This document shows, piece after piece, positions 11,312-22,353 of a DNA stretch of 64,000 nt (position 1 is the first letter of the stretch; each line of letters begins with the position of its first letter). Both the position numbers and the translations under genes were made by a program. The notes beneath the pieces were generated by a model. It saw only the letters and a list, made by a program, of their open reading frames with translations, did not search any database and was not told the DNA's origin. The DNA lies in contig CM074759.1 of NCBI GenBank assembly GCA_037355855.1, forward strand, positions 1-64,000, written 5' to 3'. Source of the stretch: Pseudo-nitzschia pungens. Its lineage: Eukaryota > Bacillariophyta > Bacillariophyceae > Bacillariales > Bacillariaceae.

Positions 11312-14300
11312 CTTTCGTTGGTGGGGTGATATTTGTGTTTTGTTTTGATTTGATTTGATTTGTTTGATGCGCTAGTATACTTCTTGCCGGAGGGGATGAT
11401 TGTTGTTATGGGATTTAGGAAACGATGGGATGCTTGTCTGTTTGGAGATGCAAAGCGCAATGGGAATGGCAACGTGGGATGGGATGGGATGCCCAACAAA
11501 CGCGAATCGGATGGGATCGGATCGAAATCACGTTTCCTTCGAGAACAATCGATGACTTTCTGTGAATTATGGGAAGGGTGCTTGACGTTCGGTTCGTCTT
11601 TCGCTCTTTAATATTGGCTCGTGCGATTATTATTAGACGTATCCGTGTTTCTTCCCTCGACTTGGAAGTTGAATCCGAATGCAGAATGCGAAGTGTAATA
11701 ATGCTGATGACTGACTCGGAAACTATGACCTAGAAAAAATAATTCTTTGTATCACAATTGGTTGGTGCGTCTTGTGTGTTGGGTGTTGGGTGTTGAGTTC
11801 GTTGTTCGATAGAAGATCGGTTCCTCCTCGAATTCAATCGACTTGCGAAGGATGAAGGAATGGTTCCAAAAAAATCACGTAATGTACCAGTTTTCTATGA
11901 CTCGCGAAAAAATAATGCAAGCAATAGTACGTGTAGTAGTAACCTTACTTACAGTAAGACTTAATTCATTACAAATAATAATAATACGGTAAGATTACGT
12001 GTAATAATAAACAAAAATAAGAAGTAAGTGCTCGTATTATGATGTTGTAGTAGTCCGAATAATAATGATACAAGTACTATTTTTACTGTAAGTAAATTTA
12101 CTACATACCTACAACATCAGAACACTCTTGGTCGTTGGCTCCTGTGTGACGCCTAGTTCTGGGCCCGCCCAATCCCATTGGTATCATACCGTAAACCTTA
12201 CCCATGTCAATGAAGTCCACAAACAAATCTCAAAATGTATTCGCGTACGGTTCGTTCCGTAAGGTTACGGTATGGACGAGTAAACTTCTCATGTCTGAGT
12301 TTCTAACTGACCACCGAAAGAGCCCTAGGTCGTGGGCATTAGTTTCCAAGCGTTAGACTTCGAGTCGCGGGTGTGAAACCGTCGCGTTTTGGAGAAATAC
12401 ATTACTTAAGGATGATTACTGTACGAGTTATCTAAAGAATAAAACGGAGTATATTTTTTGCATGGGCTTTACAAATAATGTACAGGCACCGGGTAGGTAC
12501 GGAACAGATGATCACCGTTCGTGCCTGGAGCAACGAACTTCACACGTGACCATCAACCTCCGAATGAATGAATCAATCATCTCAATCATGTTGTTTGCGT
12601 CAATCATACCGTAACCTTGCCTTCATCCTTCAAGGGGCATTAATATTAAAAGATAACCGCCACTTCGTACGTCGTTCGGATGGGACGGAGTGAATGCGTT
12701 GGTGAGTCATATCGAGCAGGAACACGAAGGAACACACAAAAGCATAAAAAATCTTTTGAATTGGGCTTGATCGACACAAAAAATACAAGTGACAAGAGTA
12801 ATATGTAGGTACCGTACTATGTACGTCCGTAATAATAATTATACCGGTACCAGGCACGGTACGCTACAGTTCAATCGTTAGCGGAAGTGTAGTAACTTTC
12901 CGTACTTGTTTGGCACCCAATAACTTTGACCCTGAGTACGGTACAGGTATTGGTATTCCAGGCAGTGTGCAATTCCATTATTAGGAAAGGATAAATCAGA
13001 TTTAGACCTAGGTCGTATGATTGCAAAATTTATAATTTGTCCGTTGACTCTACTCAGGCATAGTTGTACGTAAGATTACTACGAAGTACAGTAGTAGTAA
13101 TAATTATGATGAACCAACTTTTTGCAGACAGATCAACAACTAGCAAGTCTGTGACAGCGTTCGGGCCTTTGGTGATAACTCTGCAAATACACCCTCTCTA
13201 CGGTAATCCTATTCAAAAAGTGAAGACAAAGGCATCATTTTTTAGCTATTTACTTTATTTAGCCAATCATATTTGAGTATGGATCAAATGAGCCAATCAT
13301 ATTACAGCAAAAAAAAACACGATGATCCCGATCTTTCGGGAAAGCAAAGAATCAACTACACTACCGTAACCTTTCTTTATGTTCGGGAATTTGGAACCAA
13401 ATACAACATGATGTTCCCAATTTGATCCCGTCTTTCGTACCGTACGGTAAGCGACTGCAGTGAATCAAATACGAGATGCTCCTACGGTAGTCTTTCGTGA
13501 GTGCATGGAGTCATATATATGATGATCACGATCTTTCGGGGATTGCACGGAAACAATACACGATGATCCCGATCTTACGTGAGGGCAGGGAATGAAATAC
13601 ACGATGATCCCGACCTCACGTGAATGCAGGGAATAAAATGAACGATGCTCCTGGTCTTTTGTGAATACAGAGAACTAAATCCACAATGATCCCAGTCTCC
13701 CGTAAATGCAAAGAAAGAAGTACATGATGTTCCTGGTCTTTCGGGTGTGCAGAGAACCAAATAGACAATGATCCCGGTATACACGAGGATGCTAGTCTTT
13801 CGCTACACGTAGCAACTGCAGTGATGCAAGGAAACAAATACATCATGATCCCGGTCGTGATGCAGCGAAATAAATGTTTTGTGATCACATCTCGGCCTTT
13901 CGGGAGTACAGATAAACAAAGACACGGCAATCCCAGTCATGATATGATCCTCGTGGGAGTTGAGGGAGCCAAAAACATGATTATCCCGGTCTCTCTTGAC
14001 AACAAGGAGTCAAATACACGATGATCACAGTCTTTCGGGGGTTGCATGGAAACAACACACGATGGTCCCCATCTCACGTGAATGCAGGGAATCAAATACA
14101 CGATGCTCCTGGTATTTCGTAAATGGAGTGAACCAAAGACAGAATGATCCCGGTCTCCCGTGAATGCAAAGAAATAAAGACATGATGACCCTGTGTTTCG
14201 TGAATGTAGTGAAGCAAAAACACCATGATCTCGTTCAAACAAATGCACATTGATCCCGGTCGTCGAGCCATGCAGAGAATCCAATACACGATGATCATCG

Positions 14301-15124
14301 TCTTTCGGGAACAATCCTAATCTTCCGGGAATGCAGGGATTCAAATTCGTGAGATTGCGCCATAACAAATATGATGATGATAGTGACGATTCGTGGACAT
14401 CTAGTAGCAGCGACTTGGATTCGGATTCCGATTCCGATTCTGAAATTAGCAACGGAATCATAGAACAGGTGATGACCTCGTTGGCAAATAAGGACAAATG
14501 TGTCCCAACAAGCGCATCTTTCATTTCGGAGACTGACATATCACGGAGATGCGCGACGATGATGTCTATATGACCAGACACGACACAACTGAAGAGAGAC
14601 TTTCTATGGACACCACACCACAACCGTACGGTATACTACGTACAGATGAAGCAAACGACGACAGAAAAAGAGAACCAAATGCCGTGGTTATGTTCGGCAT
14701 CGGGAATGCGTTCGGTTTTGCGAAGTAAAAGAGAAAAGACAAACAAGATATGCGGATAGTCGACGGTGAAATTTTGAGTCCTTACCATTACGAAGACAGC
14801 TAGTTCGATTCCGATGACTGCACCATATCATCGTTCTGATAGGTTAATATCAATGCCCTGTAGTGAATTTTGCTTCAAACATTCTACTTTAACCTCATGC
14901 CACAGGGCATTGCCATCCGCGACTAACGCAGATCAGGATGAGTAGGGAAAAAACCCAAAAATGAATTATTATTGGACGTCCACGAATATTGAGAGAGATA
15001 AAATGTAATTCCAGGGTAATAGATTCTGGAGGCGGACTTTTGTATTGTACTAGTTGAAATCGATATGAATTAATAATCTACAGTAGCTTCTTACATGTCC
15101 AATTGATATTGGTCATTAGTTTGG
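11312..15124. other. Intergenic tract, mostly without recognisable genes
   Basis: Apart from the minisatellite at 13319-14350, no gene is recognised. The tract is AT-rich and full of GTAAG/CTTAC-type motifs. A short Ser/Asp-rich frame at 14331-14573 (plus) and a longer frame on the opposite strand conflict with each other, so neither is called. Confidence 0.55.
13319..14350. repeat. 41-base minisatellite with higher-order structure
   Basis: About twenty degenerate copies of a 41-base unit reading like CGATGATCCCGGTCTTTCGT then GAATGCAGGGAATCAAATACA. The best-phased units start at 13561, 13602, 13643 and 13684. A similar ordered set of variants (Cys-like GATGCTCCTGG unit, then the CAATGATCCCAGTCTCCC unit, then a GATGTTCCTGG-type unit) recurs from about 14061, roughly 460 bases later, indicating block duplication. 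Confidence 0.85.
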
Positions 15125-17368
15125 TTATAAGTCAGCGCATCTGTCGCACGCAACTGGGCAGCTTTTCCATAATGGCTTTCCATCGAAGGTGTTATCACAT
15201 TTCTTCTTCTTTTTGATCCATTTGCAGTTCTTCTTATTTCCTTTGCCTGAGCTTTTGATTTTGAACTTTCCTTTCTTGTCATTGCACACCGATTTTGAAC
15301 TCACGGTAGGTTTGGCGGTAGGGGTTAGAGTAGGAGAGGCTGTAGGGGATTCAGTGGGAGGAGTGGTGGGTGGTCGAGTAGGAGAGGCTGTAGGGGATTC
15401 AGTGGGAGGAGTGGTGGGTGGTCGAGTAGGAGAGGCTGTAGGGGCTTCAGTAGGAGAAGCGGTGGGTGGTCGAGTAGGAGCAGCAGTAGGGGATTCAGTA
15501 GGAGAAGTGCTGGGTGGTTGAGTAGGAGCAGCAGTGGGAGATCCGACTGGAGCAATGGTTGGGGAAGTAGTTGTGGCAGTGACCGGATTTGGGCTTGCAC
15601 CAACTTGAAAGTGCTCAACTTTCACGCTGAATTTTTCGTTTGCTTTCAATCTGGAAAATAAAACGTTTCCTTGGGAATCAAGTGCACGGTAGGAGCCAGG
15701 ACCTTGTTTACAGCAAATGCCATCCTCGTACTGGTCGTACAGGATGAATTTGTAGCTTTTATTGTAAGGAAGACACACTTCGGTTGTGTACAAAGTGCGC
15801 TTCTGTGTCATCCCTTGACCCTGAGCCACCACCGTACCAAGCTCATCATCAAGAATGACAAATCGATTGTCTTCGGGGTAATCATCGGTTGTAATCTCGA
15901 TGGAGTGCATCTCGCATTCTAGGGGTGTAGGAGTAGTAGGAGTTTCAGGTCCATTGTAGACGTCGATGACTTTGATAGCAGCATCTTGAATGTCTTCGTT
16001 TCCATTCGAAACCGCGGCAAATTTGATTTCAACGTGCCTTCCTCTTTCACCATTGAAGTTTTCGATCACATGGGATTGACCCAAGAACAACGATGCAACC
16101 TTTTTTGATTCACCATATTCTGTTGGTAGTCCTTTCTCCTTGCGGACAATTGTGACAAGATTTTTGTCTTCATAAGTGTCTTTGTTGATTCCAGCTTGGC
16201 GATTGTATCCTATGTAATAATCTTGATTGGATGCCATTTGCTGTAACCGGAGTACAATCAATGCATCATCGTTCCCGTTGTAGTCTGCAACTCCATTCAG
16301 AATGAATTCCTTGACTGGCTCACCGTCAAGAGGATTGACTGTCGTTACCTTGTCATCGTACCAACCAAGTTGATAATTTTTGGCTGGATTGAAGCACAAA
16401 TTCATATCGTCGGCTCCATATGAGGCTCCCATATACCCTGTCTTGTCTCCATAACTGCTTCCACCTTCATCTCCAGAATGGGCTAGTCCAAGATTGTGAC
16501 CAACCTCGTGCACTTGCACTGACACAGATGATGCAGCCTCGTCATTGTAGAAACTAAATCTGCCGCCAATAAATGCATATGCCAACCAATCACCGGTGCC
16601 TGGTGGAAGGACAAAAGCAACAAGGTCGTATGTGTCCAAGTCTCCGAGTTGATCGATGGCATCTGCCATTGCAGCCTGTTGTAACACATTGCGATGGTTG
16701 TTGGTGGATAGATCAAAGTTGATCTTGACGTCAACAACTCCATTATTGACTTCCACACCGGTTTTGGTTGTACCTGAAAAAGGCTCGATCTTAACTTTTC
16801 CGTACGAGCAGGCGTTGTATCGTGTCTTGAGGCAGCTTTCGTCATCGAAAAAGTCGTTTTCGAGTTGAGAGACGTCAGGAGTTGGCGCGATACCGTTGGA
16901 ATCAGATACGCGAATAACAAGAGTAGTGAGAACCCCTGTTTTACTTGCTAGATCCCGGTCAATTCTTGTAGGGTCAGCACTGCGTGGATTGTTACGAACT
17001 TCAATGAGCCCATCTTTAGGAATGTAAATTTTTGGATCTTCCATATCAACAATCGCTCTACTGAGAGTCATCGTTGACTCGCCTGGTACAGCGTTTTCCA
17101 TGATAGATTCGGTTCCTTCAATTTCCAGATATTGCAAACCGAGCATTTTAGAATCTTCTTTTGGTAACTCGCAAACCCATCTATCTGACGTCTCCCTGTC
17201 TTTCTTTTCAGTGTTATATTCAATATCCTCGATGTACAGCCTGCATGTGGTTGTTTGCGATAAATGTCGATGACGGTTTTGACTCTCACTCTGAGCAGAT
17301 CCTCGAAGGGCAGTAGAGGACACATTTACCAACAGGATAGCAAGAAGCGTGATTGAAAATAGATTCAT
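15125..17368 (-). CDS. Secreted zinc metalloprotease, gametolysin family (peptidase M11), PT-repeat tail
   Basis: A 747-residue protein from the ATG at 17368. An in-frame ATG at 17527 exists, but the inner start is followed directly by a signal peptide (MNLFSITLLAILLVNVSSTA) and has the better context. A pro-region follows. The catalytic signature HEVGHNLGLAHS at residues 287-298 gives the three zinc-binding histidines and the catalytic Glu of the HExxHxxGxxH type, with a Met-containing turn (GYMGASY) about 15 residues later. Then come a predicted beta-rich region, a segment with YDQYEDGICCKQG that I have seen in other stramenopile secreted proteins, a Pro/Thr linker of about 100 residues made of PTESPTA/PTRPPT units, and a basic Cys-containing C-terminus ending CPVACDRC. 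Family members degrade extracellular matrix or cell wall, as in Chlamydomonas gamete release. In a diatom, a role at the cell wall or in mating is inference. The PT linker is typical of frustule-associated proteins. Confidence 0.85.
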   Translation of the reverse strand: MNLFSITLLAILLVNVSSTALRGSAQSESQNRHRHLSQTTTCRLYIEDIEYNTEKKDRETSDRWVCELPKEDSKMLGLQYLEIEGTESIMENAVPGESTMTLSRAIVDMEDPKIYIPKDGLIEVRNNPRSADPTRIDRDLASKTGVLTTLVIRVSDSNGIAPTPDVSQLENDFFDDESCLKTRYNACSYGKVKIEPFSGTTKTGVEVNNGVVDVKINFDLSTNNHRNVLQQAAMADAIDQLGDLDTYDLVAFVLPPGTGDWLAYAFIGGRFSFYNDEAASSVSVQVHEVGHNLGLAHSGDEGGSSYGDKTGYMGASYGADDMNLCFNPAKNYQLGWYDDKVTTVNPLDGEPVKEFILNGVADYNGNDDALIVLRLQQMASNQDYYIGYNRQAGINKDTYEDKNLVTIVRKEKGLPTEYGESKKVASLFLGQSHVIENFNGERGRHVEIKFAAVSNGNEDIQDAAIKVIDVYNGPETPTTPTPLECEMHSIEITTDDYPEDNRFVILDDELGTVVAQGQGMTQKRTLYTTEVCLPYNKSYKFILYDQYEDGICCKQGPGSYRALDSQGNVLFSRLKANEKFSVKVEHFQVGASPNPVTATTTSPTIAPVGSPTAAPTQPPSTSPTESPTAAPTRPPTASPTEAPTASPTRPPTTPPTESPTASPTRPPTTPPTESPTASPTLTPTAKPTVSSKSVCNDKKGKFKIKSSGKGNKKNCKWIKKKKKCDNTFDGKPLWKSCPVACDRCADL
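15340..15545. repeat. 48-base tandem repeat inside the protease gene (PT linker)
   Basis: Units of about 48 bases encode 16-residue Pro/Thr/Ser blocks. Two consecutive units near 15340-15440 are almost identical at DNA level, suggesting recent expansion. Confidence 0.8.
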
Positions 17369-17931
17369 TGTGGTTGTTATGTTGTAGTTGTAGTTTGCTT
17401 CAAGTTTTGTTGTGATTTTGAAATTATGAGATGACGAAGTGAGAACGTCGAAATGTGCCATGAAAATTGGATTCGCAAATGTGACGAACAGACATTGCAT
17501 GGCGCGTTGGAATTGCGCGTTGGGCATTCAAGAAGCACGGGCAATTTTTAAGAAAATCATAAGATTAACTGTCCTAAACATAAAATGAAACTTTCTACGG
17601 TAAGATCTTACGGTATTCTTTATTGGGCCTTGACAGAGTCTTTTGAGATTGAGATATCATAATTCAGTGGATTCTTTTCACTTATTACCGGTACATCCTT
17701 TAAATCTCGAACTGGTTTTGAACTCTAGACTAAGGCTTAAAATTAATCTACCGTGGGTTACCTAGTAAAGCTTAACATACCTGTACAGAGCATAGCGTAT
17801 CCGTTTTCTTGCGCGTTATTGTAGGTGCATTGTGCATAGCGTTTCCTACCAGTAGATGCAGCGTATGCAGTAATAAAACGAAGTAAGGTTAATTACTTAC
17901 TCGTAAGATTACTCCGTATTTTTTACTACAG

Positions 17932-19640
17932 ATCAATCCATACTCAGGGGACGCGAGGCGATAAATCGATACTCCGTGAAAAAATATCGATCCCTACTCA
18001 GGGGACGCGAGGCGACATTACAAGTCAATACTCCGTAACAAAGATATCGATCCAGCAAAGCGTCAGTACTTGACTTGCGGTAATCGATTGCGATATACAC
18101 CACGCAAGGTATGTACCGCTAGATAATACAAGTACCTCTCACAATTCTGATTTCAGATTCATCCTTCACGCTCTTTATGGTGATTCTTCGTATTGGTATT
18201 GGTATTGGTATTGACTTTTGGTTTTCATTTTCATTTTCATTGCAGGACCGCATCCACCGACGCGGGGATGTACTAGTCCTCCATTTCCTAATTTACAGGG
18301 GTATATCAAACAAGCGCCAATCATCAGGGGACAGCACCAGGCGACACTCTATGGAGCAGATCATAGTAGGGATAGATCTGGATTCCTCAGCTAGTACCGA
18401 CGAGCCTAGAATCGAATAGGGTTAGATCCAGAATCAGCTGCTACTCCTAGCGGTAGTGTTAGATTCAACTAGGGACAAGCCTAGAATCAAATGGGGAAGA
18501 TTTTGGTTAAGCTACGAATGATAGTTGTATTAGATTCATCCTGGGATGAGCCTGGACCTGCACATCATCCGGTTTCAAGCTCCTGTTGTTGCCTTCTCTA
18601 TGTACCCCAACATCGCACTAGGACGTAAACAGTACAGGGGGGACGAGCAGCAAACAGCAGCAAAGCAGTGTCGATATACAGGGGACAGTAAGCAGCAAGC
18701 AGCAAATAGTACTGTACAGGGTTCTGCTATGTTCGACGCGTTGTTATTGTACTGTAAAGACATATCCAAGCGCAGCCAAGATAAACAGTACAGGCTACTA
18801 GGGGGGGGGCACCAGCAAGCAGGAGCAAAGCGTCGATATACAGGGGACAGCAAGAAACAAATTGTCGATATACAGGGGACAGCAAGCAGCAAATTGTCGA
18901 TATACAGCGAACAGCAACGCGTCGATATACGAAGGGGGACAGCAAAGCGTCCATCTACAAATGACAGCGAACAGCAACGCGTCCATCTGCAAAGGGCAGC
19001 GAACAGCAACGCGTCCATCTACAGCGAACAGCAACGCTTTGATCTACAGGGGAAACAGGAAAGCGTCGACATACAGTGAACAGCAACAGCCATTTTGCAG
19101 GGGATATCAGCAAAGCGTAGACATAGAGAGAAAAGCACCGCATTGATCTACAGGAGACAGCAGAGAAGAGTCGTTATACGGTGAACAGCAAAGCGCCGAT
19201 CTACATTGGACACGGAACAGCAACAGCAAATTTACAGGGGACAGGAGGCGATACTCCAACAAAAAGAATCAATCCATAGTCAGGGAACGGGCAGAAGGTG
19301 ATATTCTATAGAGAGAGCAGGTCGATAGGTAAGGAGATGCGAGGTCAATATACAAAAACGCGAGGGTTGGCAATCCAATACTCAGGGGATGCGAGGCCAC
19401 GCCGTATCAATAGTACTACACTGATACAATACTAGGTAATGGTGATAGTACCATAACAGATCGATGATCTATAGTCGTCAGAGGACGCAAGGCGAGGATG
19501 CAAAGACACCAGATCGATCCATACTAAGGGTACGCGAGGCAACATAGTATCAGCAACACTCCGTCGTGGTAGTACTACTACTACAAAAAAGGATATTGAA
19601 CCAGCAGCAAAGAAGCGTCGATATAAACCAGAGGACAGCA
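17932..19640. repeat. Degenerate interspersed repeat field
   Basis: Two alternating motifs fill this region: CAGGGGACGCGAGGCGA with ATACTCCGT and ATCGATCC (clear copies near 17940-18060 and again near 19370-19530), and CGTCGATATACAGGGGACAG followed by CAAGCAGCAAA (many copies between 18670 and 19180). The stretch 18719-18795 closely matches the third unit at 4621. Open frames over it are alternate readings of the repeat. Confidence 0.7.
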
Positions 19641-19737
19641 AGCATAGATCCTCTTTAATCGGCTAGTACTACTACTAGTAGTAGAGTCTAGAGGTGCTGC
19701 TAAAAGATTCATCATCTATGGAGGATGAGCCTTCTGC

Positions 19738-19875
19738 TGCCTACTAGTATTAGTACTAGTACTACTACTACTACTAGTAGTAGTAGTACTAGAATCAACT
19801 GGTACTAAAGATGGTAGTACTACTACTACTACTAGTAGTACTGCTACTACTCGCTAGAATCTGATACTACTACTA
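19738..19875. repeat. ACT/AGT trinucleotide arrays with palindromic switch points
   Basis: Runs of ACT switch to runs of AGT at ACTAGT, giving hairpin-forming palindromes. Confidence 0.85.
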
Positions 19876-20157
19876 CTACTAGTGGATGTAGAATTAGAAG
19901 AACCATCCAGGGATTATCAAACTATTACCTAGAATCACATACTGAACAACAAGGTCTGGCATTATTTGTTTCCACTCGGTTCGAAATAGTACTACGAAAT
20001 ACCGGTACGGGACGTAAGATTACTGTATCGGTAGTAATCATCTACGAAGTAATCGCTTTGAAATTCTCAAGATATCTAGAATCATGTTGTAAAAATACTT
20101 TTAGGAAATAAGAGTAAGCATAACTTTACGACCATTAGTGTCTCACCAGTGCGTAAC

Positions 20158-20240
20158 GCATTTGTGCCCGAGCTGGTCTAAGGGGTTCGACTCAAGTTCG
20201 AATATATTCGTATGCGCGGGTTCGAATCCCGTCGAATGCA
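20158..20240 (+). tRNA. tRNA-Leu(CAA)
   Basis: Reads TTG leucine codons. The acceptor stem GCATTTG pairs with CGAATGC (one G-T). The anticodon stem TTCGA/TCGAA encloses the loop CTCAAGT with anticodon CAA. A long variable arm (ATA-TTCG-TAT) fits a class II tRNA. The T arm GCGGG-TTCGAAT-CCCGT is intact, the discriminator is A, and CCA is not encoded. No intron is needed. Length 83. Confidence 0.93.
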
Positions 20241-20241
20241 C

Positions 20242-20246
20242 TTTTT
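20242..20246 (+). terminator. RNA polymerase III T-run terminator
   Basis: A run of five T directly after the tRNA-Leu 3' end. Confidence 0.8.
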
Positions 20247-20584
20247 CTTCTGCGACTGATGCTAATCGCTCGCGAGCTTGTCGCTCCGTTCTGTCGCAAC
20301 TATTGTTTGTGATTATGTGGGCCGACCTAATGGGGACATTTTTTACAATGTGCTAATAATATTATCAATAAATCTACCGTTAATCTTACGGTGTGATTTA
20401 CATTTTCACACTTGTTATTTTGTGAAAACGATACCTTTTTAGGCGGTAAGATTAAGGTTATGCATGAAAACTTTAAATTATACTAGTATTCCATCAGAGG
20501 CAAAAGTAGTAAGGTTACCTCCGACAGATTGACGGAATCACGCGCAACAAAGAATCGTGCGTACAGTATCTTACTTGTAATTAG

Positions 20585-20871
20585 TCGCAGTGAGTAAGAA
20601 TGGACGTGCCTTGTTGAAACATGCATCCAAAGCCTTGAAAAACGACAAAGACGTGGTCTTAGCTGCAGTGAATAATGATGGAACGGCCTTGAAATTTGCA
20701 TCCGAAGAGTTGCAAAACGACAAAGAAGTGGTCTTAGATGCAGTGGATGAAGATGAATGGGCCTTGGAATATGCATCGGAAGAGTTGCAAAACGACAAAG
20801 AAGTGATTTTAGAACTACGAGGTCTCTTGGTTCACAAGCGTTCCTTTGTTCATGATGCACCGCCGGGCTGA
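20585..20871 (+). pseudogene. DUF4116 repeat fragment
   Basis: About three units of the 24-25 residue DUF4116 repeat (pattern NDKEVVLAAVNNDGTALKFAS) in one frame, ending in an unrelated tail with a stop at 20871. The first unit is already incomplete at its 5' side: the usual sequence before VSKNGRALL is absent. The full gene at 36664-38044 has around fourteen units, so this looks like a 5'-truncated copy. Its 3' flank shares a conserved tail element with the loci at 36622 and 40121. The repeats have no known biochemical activity. A short expressed protein cannot be excluded. Confidence 0.7.
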
Positions 20872-20920
20872 GTGAACTCCACCAGCGGCGCACAAGATTT
20901 ACAGATTTGGAACGGATACC
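20853..20920 (-). repeat. DUF4116-tail element, copy 1
   Basis: Reverse complement of a block found also at 36622-36751 and 40121-40240, with core CTTGTGCGCCGCTGGTGG and TTCACTCAGCCCGG. It directly follows the DUF4116 fragment. Confidence 0.8.
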
Positions 20921-21046
20921 GCAATTCAATCATTGCCTTATCCGCACCGAGAGAATAGTATTCAACTGATCGCAGTTGGTGCGTGAGTATTTTGCAGCTG
21001 CTGCAACCCCAGTACAGGATGGTCATAAAGCAAAGCTGTACATACA

Positions 21047-21090
21047 TAATATATATATATATACATATAATTATATATATTATACACATA
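21047..21090. repeat. AT dinucleotide microsatellite
   Basis: Alternating TA with a few interruptions. Confidence 0.9.
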
Positions 21091-21136
21091 TATTACTATC
21101 TAAATACTACTAGTATAATCGTATAGCAATGTAACA

Positions 21137-21295
21137 CTACTGCATTTCGCAGCAAGCCTGCTTTATGGATTCATTCCCTCCATTATTTCTATTGGGAATA
21201 GGAATGTCGTCTTCGGCAGCATTTCCGGGCGTTTGGGGAGGAGGCTGGACATTATTGTTGCTCTCTCGGGGATTTCCATTTTCCCTGGTTGGATT

Positions 21296-21329
<34 letters not shown>

Positions 21330-21412
21330 TCGTGGCCGAAAACTGAGAACGATTTGACGTTGATCTCCTGCTGTGTCTCGATTTGTGTGGCAGCAGCGAT
21401 TGGATCCTTCAT
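21137..21412 (-). CDS. Possible small Asp/Asn-rich protein
   Basis: A 91-residue frame with a nine-Asp run encoded by GAC repeats and a Pro/Asn-rich second half, ending SIKQACCEMQ. Nothing identifies it. It overlaps two other minus or plus frames of similar quality, so coding status is weak. Its last bases (encoding SIKQACC) are also present at 50059-50081, so the end may belong to a dispersed repeat rather than to a gene. Confidence 0.25.
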
Positions 21413-21609
21413 CCTCGATCTCTTCTTCTTCCTCTTTGTCCATTATGTTGCTTCGCACAGTACATGCGTCTGTACTAATCGTGTTGGTGGTACTGTCTTG
21501 GAAACTCTGGTGGTTGCGATTGCAACCAGCATTCATTGCAATAGTAGTAATAGTAATAAGAATAATGATATCATACTACTAGTACTAGCACTACTACTAG
21601 TACTAATAG

Positions 21610-21637
21610 TATGCGCGGGTTCGAATCCGGTCGAATG
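21610..21637 (+). other. 3' fragment of tRNA-Leu
   Basis: 28 bases matching the variable arm/T arm/acceptor part of the tRNA-Leu at 20158-20240 with a single change (CCC to CCG in the T stem). It lies between ACT/AGT arrays. The 5' half is absent, so it is not a functional tRNA. Confidence 0.8.
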
Positions 21638-22353
21638 GATCCCACCGCTACTAGTAGTACTACCACTACTACTAGTAGTAAGATTACTGCTACTTCTATT
21701 TGATTTTGCAGTTGATGCCCATCATTTGTTGCTGCGTATATCGCTCCATCCATCCATATATCCATCCAGCATCCAATCGTCAATGAGGGGAACACCATTG
21801 CTGTCCGAGATTCGCCATTCCTTTTCTTTTTGCCACACAAACGTATACCGCTGTAAAACGTACTACTAGTAGTAGTACTACAGTATATCCATCACCAACT
21901 AGCCTATTTTAACACAATATTATTTTAATTCATAGTAACAAAACACTGAGCGATCTCCTCGATACCATTGCTCTTTTTTTGTGGATTTATGAATCGTTGA
22001 AGTATTAATAGTAATAGTATTGTCATAGTAGTATCAATAGTGGAAGTACTAGTAGTGTGGATTGGTTGTTGTTTTGTTTGTGTAGTTCTTTGGTATGATC
22101 ACATGACATGGCATGACATGGCATGGCATGGCATGGCATGCTGGTATCGATTCGAGTCCTGCCTAGTAGTAGTACTACCACCATAGGGTGCTGGATGTTG
22201 TTGGGTTAGTGATAACAAGTTGTGGTTGTGGTTGTGGTGTTGATTGCTGAGTTGTGCAGTGGCATTTGCCCGTACCGTAATACATTATCATCATACTATC
22301 ATGCTACTATGACGATATCATACCATAATACTATAATGATAATAATGTGAAAT

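Larger units (their letters stand above)
20872..22353. other. Intergenic tract between DUF4116 fragment and PDZ gene
   Basis: Holds the AT microsatellite, GTC and ACT arrays, the tRNA fragment and a GGCAT pentamer run at 22101-22141. No convincing gene is seen other than the weak 21137-21412 frame. Confidence 0.5.

Noticed and set aside
12320..12395. tRNA-like string with a partial T arm
   Set aside because: The B box has several mismatches and no acceptor or D stem can be drawn.
13319..14350. Regular repeat array resembling a CRISPR
   Set aside because: Units are contiguous and degenerate with no unique spacers, and the genome is eukaryotic. It is a minisatellite.
14331..14573. Ser/Asp-rich 80-residue frame, and a 228-residue frame on the other strand with an ankyrin-like stretch
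   Set aside because: The two conflict, the shorter is a repeat reading, and the longer runs through the minisatellite. No support for either.
21165..21869. 234-residue plus frame with Leu-rich runs
   Set aside because: It reads through the tRNA fragment and ACT/AGT arrays; hydrophobic runs come from the arrays.
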